Assembly: GCA_944325865.1 (NCBI GenBank)
Contig: CALVBS010000007.1
Location: 1-64,000 of the forward strand
Reading direction: 5' to 3'
DNA length: 64,000 nucleotides
Source of the DNA: Candidatus Gastranaerophilales bacterium
Lineage (GTDB): Bacteria; Cyanobacteriota; Vampirovibrionia; Gastranaerophilales; Gastranaerophilaceae
In this document: positions 57,939 through 64,000 of the stretch, in pieces
Layout of the letters: each line of letters begins with the position of its first letter
Position numbering within the stretch: position 1 is the first letter of the stretch
The notes under the pieces: model-generated
Database searches by the model: none
Told to the model about the DNA's origin: nothing
What the model saw: the letters and a program-made list of their open reading frames with translations, nothing else
Made by a program: the position numbers and the translations under genes

Positions 57939-60502
57939 TGGACAAACAGACTTTGCGTTACACATTTCTTTTATATTTTGCAGGACAATATGCAAAAAAA
58001 GAGGACATGGAATATGATACCCTACTTGAAATGTCTGATAATAATTATGATCTTTGTTCAGAAGTAGTATGCGATATGGTTAAAGAAGGACTTGTTTCCG
58101 GAATAGAACTTATCGAAACAAAAGCCGGTTATGCCATAGGACAATACCAAGGGAAATTAAAGTTAACATCCAAAGGTCTTAAAGAAATTATGGGATTATT
58201 TCCAGAAGAAAAGAAAGAAATTATTGATGAAATACAAAAAGGGAATAATTTTATAGATAATAAAGAAGACCTATTAGAAAATTTTCTTAAAAAAGAAAAA
58301 AATCGAATTTCTCAATTATCTAACGAGGATAAAAACAAAGAAATAATTGAAAAAATATTATCATATTTTAAATTCCTAAATGCCAATATTCACAACTATC
58401 CAGATGGTAAAATTAAAAGTTCTGAGATAAAAGAAAAAGTAAAAAATATTCTATCAATATATTATGAAAAAGCACCTCAAATCTTTGCTCAAAAAGTTAC
58501 AAAAGAAATGCTGGAAGATTATGGATACATCACTTTCCTTTATAAAAAAATTTCGCCAGATGAATATGATATAGATAAACTTTTAACTTCAAAAGGAGCT
58601 AGCTATCTTGAACAGTTAGAAAAAGACTATAAAGAAAAATTCGAGAATTATTGCAAAGAAAATAATATAAAATTCCCAGATCCAATAGGTTCTAATGCAA
58701 AAATTTTAAAAACCATTAAAAATTCTCCAACACAAAATGCTATTGAATCTGTCCAAAATTTTCATAAAATTTTTTCTAATGAACAATTAACAGAACTAAT
58801 CAAAAAGGCAAATATTGCTGATCGAGCAGCACAAAGTATTACTAATATAAACCCTATTACACTTTCACCTAATGTAATAGATGAAGTAAAAGAAGACAAA
58901 GAAGGTAATGAGACAAAAGGTAATAAAAAGAAAACATATACTTTCGAAGGCATATTAGGTAGAAATTGCGGGACTATAGTACCTTATTATGATTCAGAAC
59001 AAAGATTACAAGAAAAAGGTTATATTGTAGAAAATGGTATATATGTTCTTAGAGGTTATTCTAAAATGTCAGATCTTGTCGGAGCTTCTATTGTTGATAG
59101 TAATAACTATCAAAGAAAAGAAGATTTGCAACATATAAATGATATTAAAAATTTTTTACAAAGAAGTAAAATTTCTTTTTTGCCAGAAATTATTTTAGTA
59201 GCAAGAAATAATGTTAAAATTGAAGAAATTGATTTAAATTTAAAAGGGAAACAATTAGGTAGATTTCAAAACATAAATTATAGAAAAATAACAGTACCTT
59301 CAAAAAGTTTATATAGAGTTGATGGGAATCATAGGTTGGAAGCTTACGATGAAAAAGGCAAAGATTATTATATTCCATTCTCAATAATATTATGGCATGT
59401 TAATGAAGAGGAAAAACAAGAGGACAGCAAACAAGAGGAAAAAAATGCAATCGATAATGAAGCTTTTTTATTTTATCTTTTAAATGCAAAATCCAAACCT
59501 CTAACATTGGAAGAAAATATCAGTGGAATTGTAAAAAGTGATGTTAATGTTTGGAAAGACGATAACATTAGAGAAATAAATTTTATATTTCCATATCTAC
59601 GCGACATATATAATAGTTTAAATAATGATATGATATTTAAAAAATCTCATTATTTAGATAATGAAGGCCAAGAAAATGTGTGGAGCCAATATTTAAATAT
59701 CTTAAACGAAATTTTTAAAAAAGAAAATAATAGCAAACAGCCAGAAGAAGAATATAAAATTAGTTTTAATAAAGAACAATGTAAGGAAATTGTTTGTAAT
59801 ACTATTCTGTTATTAAATCAAACGACAAGATTCAAATATTTAAGAGAAAATTATAAAAAATTTCCACAATTAATTTTCTATTTACAGTATTTAAAAATGC
59901 AAGACAAAAAAAATGAAATTAATATTGAAGCTGACTTAGAAGATATAAATAATTGGGCTCAAAAATACAAGCATGATGACAGCTCCTTTGAGAATCCGAT
60001 TAATATGTATGAAAATGCTATGAGACAAATCCAACGAGGAGAAATAAATATTTTTGTTGCAATGCCATATTATAATGATGATACAATAAAACAATATAAC
60101 TCAAATTATCAAAAAATTGTATCTACAATCATAAAAAAGAATCCTAAATTAAATGATCGTTTAAAACTATTTCCAATCATGACTCATAAAGGCGAAACAA
60201 AGAATATCTTAAATTATATAGATAAGTGCATTGAGAATTGTCAAATTTTTATTGCTGATGTATCTGATGACCCATCAAAGAAGAATATTGTGAATCCCAA
60301 TGTAATGTATGAATTGGGAGTCGCAAGACAAAAAAGTAAACCTTGTATAATAATAAAAAATGCTAAGGATGATAGTGATTTAATTTTTGATATAAAACCT
60401 ATGTCAGTATATTTCTTAAATTTTGATAATCCAGATGTTAATTTTGTACCAGAAATGATTGAGCATATAGAAGAAATTATAAAAAAATATTATATATCAT
60501 AA
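57938..60502 (+). CDS. wHTH / DGNHR / NDT-TIR-like three-domain protein, candidate effector of the type I-like operon
   Basis: An 854-residue soluble protein. Residues 1-90: winged helix of the YjcQ type (CDMVKEGLVSGI..., LKLTSKGLKEI). Residues ~330-540: a DGQHR/DndB-ParB-like domain, with KSLYRVDGNHRLEAYDEK around 458-475 and a long charged insert. Residues ~700-854: a nucleoside deoxyribosyltransferase/TIR-like fold with NIFVAMPYYND, CQIFIADVSDDP and NPNVMYELGVARQK (about 786-799), where the Glu of YELG is the likely catalytic residue. Its ATG overlaps the hsdS stop (TAATG). I know of no described defence protein with this order; a nucleotide- or NAD-directed effector is inference. Confidence 0.68.
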   Translation: MDKQTLRYTFLLYFAGQYAKKEDMEYDTLLEMSDNNYDLCSEVVCDMVKEGLVSGIELIETKAGYAIGQYQGKLKLTSKGLKEIMGLFPEEKKEIIDEIQKGNNFIDNKEDLLENFLKKEKNRISQLSNEDKNKEIIEKILSYFKFLNANIHNYPDGKIKSSEIKEKVKNILSIYYEKAPQIFAQKVTKEMLEDYGYITFLYKKISPDEYDIDKLLTSKGASYLEQLEKDYKEKFENYCKENNIKFPDPIGSNAKILKTIKNSPTQNAIESVQNFHKIFSNEQLTELIKKANIADRAAQSITNINPITLSPNVIDEVKEDKEGNETKGNKKKTYTFEGILGRNCGTIVPYYDSEQRLQEKGYIVENGIYVLRGYSKMSDLVGASIVDSNNYQRKEDLQHINDIKNFLQRSKISFLPEIILVARNNVKIEEIDLNLKGKQLGRFQNINYRKITVPSKSLYRVDGNHRLEAYDEKGKDYYIPFSIILWHVNEEEKQEDSKQEEKNAIDNEAFLFYLLNAKSKPLTLEENISGIVKSDVNVWKDDNIREINFIFPYLRDIYNSLNNDMIFKKSHYLDNEGQENVWSQYLNILNEIFKKENNSKQPEEEYKISFNKEQCKEIVCNTILLLNQTTRFKYLRENYKKFPQLIFYLQYLKMQDKKNEINIEADLEDINNWAQKYKHDDSSFENPINMYENAMRQIQRGEINIFVAMPYYNDDTIKQYNSNYQKIVSTIIKKNPKLNDRLKLFPIMTHKGETKNILNYIDKCIENCQIFIADVSDDPSKKNIVNPNVMYELGVARQKSKPCIIIKNAKDDSDLIFDIKPMSVYFLNFDNPDVNFVPEMIEHIEEIIKKYYIS

Positions 60503-60571
60503 TTAATGAAAAACATTAAAAATACTTGTGATGACTTTGAATATGATAACTATTAGTGGGTATTAATGGAA

Positions 60572-60892
60572 CTAATAAAATCTTTCGATCATTAGTTTAC
60601 ACCAAGTACATTTTTCTCTATTTTGTCTTTTGGTTTTCTCATCTGCATTAAAATTTTCTATTTGTTCAAGAACATCAAAAGCCTGTTTGCACAATTCTTT
60701 ATCTGGTCTTCTATCATTTATGCCATTTGTAGCTTTAATCATTGATTTAAAAACTGATAATGCATTTCGATATATTTCTAAATTACAATCAAAATGATTT
60801 TCAATAAAACAAATAATATAATTTAAAGTCTCTAAAAACATTTCTTTAGTTACAGTCTGATTGCCGTATTTTATTGGGAATTTGATAGGCAT
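60572..60892 (-). CDS. Small hypothetical protein in the defence island
   Basis: A 106-residue helical protein, started at 60892 (AGGAG at 6 nt; ATG two codons earlier is less well spaced). LETLNYIICFIENHFDCNLEIYRNALSVFKSMIKA and a C-terminal cluster CTWCKLMIERF with a CxxC. No family recognised. It lies convergent with the 854-residue protein and divergent from the TcmP gene. Confidence 0.55.
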   Translation of the reverse strand: MPIKFPIKYGNQTVTKEMFLETLNYIICFIENHFDCNLEIYRNALSVFKSMIKATNGINDRRPDKELCKQAFDVLEQIENFNADEKTKRQNREKCTWCKLMIERFY

Positions 60893-60991
60893 ATGCATCT
60901 CCTTTATTTAATTATAGCATATTTATAACGAAAAAATTAAAAATTTGTTTATAAAATTTAAGTTTAAAATAACTTTTGCTATAATTGTCTT

Positions 60992-62215
60992 ATGAAAAAT
61001 ATAGCTAATGATCATTTTGATACTGAAAAACCTCATACCAAAATAAAACATAGATTATTTAAATCTGCTCTTGATACAAGTCTTAGTATTGCAAACGGAA
61101 TTAATTATTCTAAAAAAGAAAATAAGCCATATATATATATTGACTTATTTGCTGGTGCAGGAAAATTCAAGGATGAGCAAAAAGGTTCTCCTTTAATTGC
61201 TATGGATTCGTTTGCAAAATATAATGATAAAACTAAAAGATCTTTTTCCAATATAAGTATGATAGTAGCAGAAGAAAATACTCAAAACATAAAAGATTTG
61301 AAAAAAAATATAAATTGTGAAAGGCAACTTTTATCCCTAGATGATTTGACCTGTAATATTTGTGATGGTTCTTGGGAAACTCATTCTTCTGTTTTAAAAA
61401 CTTATATAAAATCAAGTCAATGGGGGTTTATATTTGTAGATCCATTTGCATTGGAACTTAGTTTTAATAATTTAATAAATTTAATTAATGAAAGTCCTTA
61501 CTATAAAGATATTTTAATTTTGATAAATAAATCTGCTCAGGAACGTGTTTTAGGGAAAATTGATGATCTAGATATAAGTAAATTGTGCAATTACTTTAAT
61601 ATATCAGAAAATAACTTAAAAAGATTGTTTGATTTTGTAAAGTCTAAAGGGGGATCTAACGAAGTAGTAATTCAACATTTAATTAAAAGAGCTATTAGCA
61701 AATTAGATAAAGATTATGTAATTAATGCAGGCATAACAAGAACGAGAAATGGCAAACTGGAAGACTCTAATAGATTTTATTTATGTCTAATAACAAGTTC
61801 TATAGGTGTTGCAAATAGTTTTTTAGAAAAATACGCAGAAGAATTAGAAGATAAAACATTAAATAAAAATAACATGCAATTAAGTTTATTAAGTACATCT
61901 CCAATAACAAAATATATATCTCTGCAAGAAAAAATACAAAATATAATAAAAAAAGAGGATATTACTTTATTTGAATTATCTAAAAAAATGTACAATGTGT
62001 TTTTATCTTGGAAGGATTCTGATGGCACAGAAATTCCACACAGACAAGCACTTTTAAGTGCTTTGAATAACTTAATATCTGATAAAAAAATTATTATAAT
62101 TAATGCAAAGCAATCAAATAAAGGTTGTATAAGCAAGAGAACAAATAAATTATTATTTCAAGCATTAAATACAAAAGATGATGCGAAAAGCATTATACTG
62201 GGCTCATACAGGTAA
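60992..62215 (+). CDS. tcmP: Three-Cys-motif partner protein TcmP
   Basis: A 407-residue protein with YIYIDLFAGAGKFKDEQKGSPLIA (Rossmann-like methyltransferase-type loop, 48-71), a middle WGFIFVDPFALELSFNNLINLI (FVDPFA) and a winged-helix-like C-terminal part. This fits TcmP, found beside 'three-Cys-motif' radical-SAM-like proteins in defence or modification contexts. TATAAT lies only a few nt upstream of ATG, so the mRNA is nearly leaderless. Its 3' end overlaps the convergent three-Cys gene by 12 nt. Confidence 0.82.
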   Translation: MKNIANDHFDTEKPHTKIKHRLFKSALDTSLSIANGINYSKKENKPYIYIDLFAGAGKFKDEQKGSPLIAMDSFAKYNDKTKRSFSNISMIVAEENTQNIKDLKKNINCERQLLSLDDLTCNICDGSWETHSSVLKTYIKSSQWGFIFVDPFALELSFNNLINLINESPYYKDILILINKSAQERVLGKIDDLDISKLCNYFNISENNLKRLFDFVKSKGGSNEVVIQHLIKRAISKLDKDYVINAGITRTRNGKLEDSNRFYLCLITSSIGVANSFLEKYAEELEDKTLNKNNMQLSLLSTSPITKYISLQEKIQNIIKKEDITLFELSKKMYNVFLSWKDSDGTEIPHRQALLSALNNLISDKKIIIINAKQSNKGCISKRTNKLLFQALNTKDDAKSIILGSYR

Positions 62216-62911
62216 TTCTTTCCATTGACGACCTTGAAGAGTACATCCTGAAACTTTTTTATTAATCCCACCCCATTGTTTAAAAAAGAATGGTATATTA
62301 TGTTCCACGCAATTATCCCTTATGGACGTCACCCAGCTTTCTTGTATTGGACGAGCCCCTGGTCCACTTTCCCCTCCAACTATAACCCAATTAATATTTT
62401 CTAATGATAAATCTTTAATTTCTGTTATCATAGGTTCTATAGACAAATATTTGATATGTGCTGGTGTATTTATCAAATAAGGAATACGTTTTTTTTGTTT
62501 ATCAGATTCAACTGTTACTCCTAGCCATATATTTTGTGTCCATTTAAGTTTTGGAGCTATGAGTTCCAACCTTTCTGCTCTTTTGGTAAGAACCTGAAAA
62601 GTATGCCAATGTGCTTTGTTCATTACATCAAAGACTTTTATTATAAATTCATCAGGAACATTTTTATGAAATAAATCACTCATGGAACAAACAAAAATTA
62701 TTTGAGGCTTTTTCCAAGTTAATGGTTCATTAAGACAATCTTCATGCATAGTAACTTGAAAACAATTTTTATATTTTTTTTGTCCCATTGCATGTAAACG
62801 CCGAGCCATTCTTTCTGCATAGCAGTGTTTACAACCCTCACTAATTTTTGTACACCCTGTTACAGGATTCCAAGTTGATTCCGTCCATTCAATTTTTGAC
62901 TTTTCTGCCAT
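62204..62911 (-). CDS. Three-Cys-motif protein, phage Gp37/Gp68 (DUF5131) family
   Basis: A 235-residue protein started at 62911, where homology begins (KIEWTESTWNPVTGC). Cys20, Cys27 and Cys30 (GCTKISEGCKHCYAERMA) form a C-x6-C-x2-C cluster that resembles a radical-SAM iron-sulfur site. IFVCSMSDLFHKNVPDEFI, FQVLTKRAERL, NIWLGVTVES, WVIVGGESGPGARP and PFFFKQWGG are all family motifs. The function is unknown; genes of this family accompany tcmP, as here, and occur in phages. No clear ribosome site. Confidence 0.88.
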   Translation of the reverse strand: MAEKSKIEWTESTWNPVTGCTKISEGCKHCYAERMARRLHAMGQKKYKNCFQVTMHEDCLNEPLTWKKPQIIFVCSMSDLFHKNVPDEFIIKVFDVMNKAHWHTFQVLTKRAERLELIAPKLKWTQNIWLGVTVESDKQKKRIPYLINTPAHIKYLSIEPMITEIKDLSLENINWVIVGGESGPGARPIQESWVTSIRDNCVEHNIPFFFKQWGGINKKVSGCTLQGRQWKELPV

Positions 62912-63024
62912 AATATAATAATTATAATTATTATACAAAAGTTTTAAACCATCGTTTATATGAATTTTAACTTGATTTTCTTTTGTCTTGAGTGATGAAT
63001 ACGACACCTAAAAAAGGAGGTCGT

Positions 63025-63249
63025 ATGAGTAAAAGTAAGAAATACAAGATTAAGCAAAAAGATTTTAGGAAGTTAGAAAAACTAGCAGAGCGGATCTACA
63101 ACACAGCCACTGTTATGGACTATTTTTGCAGGACGCAACAAGAGATTGAAGAGCTGTATAATCTTACCCCAATTGTAGAAAATTTAAGGCGAGATTCTGA
63201 TACTGTAAACGCATATTTTATAAATTATCCTGACAACAAGAATTTTTAA
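63025..63249 (+). CDS. Small charged hypothetical protein
   Basis: A 74-residue protein started at 63025, after AAAAGGAGGTCGT; the longer start at 62992 is inside the leader. A basic N-terminus (MSKSKKYKIKQKDFRKLEKL) leads to a helical body. It looks like small phage or plasmid proteins. The leader shares GAGTGATGAAT (62987) with that of the ORF at 63388 (63354). Confidence 0.55.
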   Translation: MSKSKKYKIKQKDFRKLEKLAERIYNTATVMDYFCRTQQEIEELYNLTPIVENLRRDSDTVNAYFINYPDNKNF

Positions 63250-63275
63250 ATGGTATTTAAAACCTGTTTTAATAC

Positions 63276-63297
63276 CGTTCAAAAAGTGTTCAAAAAT
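63276..63297 (-). repeat. Right copy of the 22-nt inverted repeat
   Basis: Reverse-complement partner of 49304-49325, 21 of 22 positions equal; two TTTTTGAAC units 11 bp apart on the minus strand. Confidence 0.45.
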
Positions 63298-63387
63298 AGA
63301 TTGTGTCTGAATGATACATTTAGAAAGAGTTTGCTTGATATTTTACTCATTAAGAGTGATGAATGTCATTGCTGATAAGAGGTAGCA

Positions 63388-63603
63388 ATGATTGAATTAG
63401 GCAAAAAATACAAACTTAAAAAGATTAAAGGCTTTAAAAACTCTGATAATGAGTATTACAAAGTAATTGGATTCTATAACTTCGACACTGTAATTTGTGA
63501 AAACTCCTACGGAGAAAGATTTGTATTTATGAAGGAGTTTTTAATAGACCCACAAAAGCCTGATGATATCTATTCAGATTTGATACTAGAAAGGAAAGAA
63601 TAA
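63388..63603 (+). CDS. Small hypothetical protein, first of a coupled trio
   Basis: A 71-residue protein with AGAGGTAGCA before the ATG. KYKLKKIKGFKNSDNEYYKVIGFYNFDTVICENSYGERFVFMKEFL reads as a small beta-barrel, like SH3-type DNA- or protein-binding modules. It ends in TAATG, sharing one base with the next start. Unknown family. Confidence 0.55.
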   Translation: MIELGKKYKLKKIKGFKNSDNEYYKVIGFYNFDTVICENSYGERFVFMKEFLIDPQKPDDIYSDLILERKE

Positions 63604-63803
63604 TGACAGAAAAAGACTATGCACTTTATGGCACAAAAATTTTGAATTTAAAAACACAAGAAATCGGTTTGCTTATTTGTATTTGGAAAAACAAGTTTGC
63701 CGATGCAGAGATAGATTATGCGACTTGCGTTGATAAGCAAGGCAAAAGATACAATATAGAACTTGATAATATAAGAGGGTTTGAAGATGATTTTGAAAAA
63801 TAA
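63603..63803 (+). CDS. Small hypothetical protein, second of the trio
   Basis: A 66-residue protein, start overlapping the previous stop by 1 nt. KILNLKTQEIGLLICIWKNKFADAEIDYATCVDKQGKRYNIELDNI is beta-rich, again SH3-like, similar in style to its upstream neighbour. Overlaps the next ORF by 17 nt. Confidence 0.52.
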   Translation: MTEKDYALYGTKILNLKTQEIGLLICIWKNKFADAEIDYATCVDKQGKRYNIELDNIRGFEDDFEK

Positions 63804-64000
63804 ACTAACAAGAGAAACCTTAGAAATATCATATACTGAATTTAGAAAAAAGTTTGCAAAGGAACTACAAGTAGCATTTGAAAGTTATCGCAGAACACAA
63901 TTGAATAAGTATTCTTATAACTTTAAAGATGACAACTCAATGGAATATAATTTCTACTTCCAATTACAATGGAACTTCAATCACTTTGGAAATTCCAATT
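63787..64000 (+). CDS. Hypothetical protein, 3' end beyond the window
   Basis: An ATG at 63787, within the end of the previous gene, opens a frame that stays open to the window edge (71 codons). It reads MILKNKLTRETLEIS, then a basic helical stretch (FRKKFAKELQVAFESYRR). Translational coupling is likely. No family recognised. Confidence 0.5.
   Translation, partial: MILKNKLTRETLEISYTEFRKKFAKELQVAFESYRRTQLNKYSYNFKDDNSMEYNFYFQLQWNFNHFGNSN

Overview
The window looks like a chromosomal segment of a low-GC, Gram-negative-type member of the non-photosynthetic Cyanobacteriota (Vampirovibrionia/Melainabacteria, most likely a gut Gastranaerophilales). Supporting signs: an LdpA-type iron-sulfur protein and a cyanobacterial-type DprA-like protein; outer-membrane genes (Pmp-like autotransporter, a beta-strand protein ending in F); an LplT-PlsC-acyl-ACP synthetase fusion; and several hypothetical membrane proteins whose short N-termini carry an aromatic 'F-x-G' motif. 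The lineage call is inference; no 16S rRNA gene is present.

Region 1 (1-8.3 kb): a truncated toxin-like gene divergent from an XRE regulator, tRNA-Ala(UGC), a small exported protein, PcrA/UvrD helicase, the DprA-like protein, a HEAT-like repeat protein, an XRE/small-ORF divergon and a YbaK-type deacylase. Region 2 (8.3-14.6 kb, minus strand) is a probable operon: Pmp-like autotransporter, small outer-membrane protein, EndoQ, then a UvrD-like helicase. EndoQ and the helicase are separated only by a -1 frame change at an A9 slippery run, so they may form one EndoQ-helicase protein. Region 3 (14.7-37.4 kb) is mostly housekeeping: CoA-disulfide reductase-rhodanese, HD phosphohydrolase, DegT-like protein, DUF4186, GT4 glycosyltransferase, Hsp20, TPR protein, LdpA plus aldolase, LRR-like protein, a nucleotidyltransferase/kinase-like fusion with a PHP partner, TSCPD, nitroreductase, a leader-peptide attenuator before a membrane protein, PPTase, ABC-F, and a DtxR-controlled metal regulon (DUF2023 gene, dtxR, a His-rich membrane protein). 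It ends with GNAT and thioesterase genes.

Region 4 (37.5-45 kb): a second copy of the toxin-like gene followed by three tandem four-helix membrane proteins. A decayed copy of the toxin 3' end lies between the first two, as expected of toxin/immunity cassette turnover. Then come a lytic transglycosylase, Bcp peroxiredoxin and the LplT-PlsC-AAS fusion.

Region 5 (45-64 kb) is an accessory/defence island: a decayed hipBA copy, a HAD protein, an XRE regulator, an intact hipBA with three palindromic operators, a small tyrosine recombinase, a Hachiman-like operon (HamA-HamB) with a SIR2-like third gene, a type I-like restriction-modification operon (HsdR_N-HsdM fusion, HsdS, and an 854-aa wHTH/DGNHR/NDT-TIR-like protein), a TcmP/three-Cys-motif pair, and small plasmid/phage-like ORFs running off the right end. 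The best candidate for an undescribed system is the 54.2-60.5 kb operon, followed by the SIR2-extended Hachiman-like operon and the toxin/tandem-immunity array.
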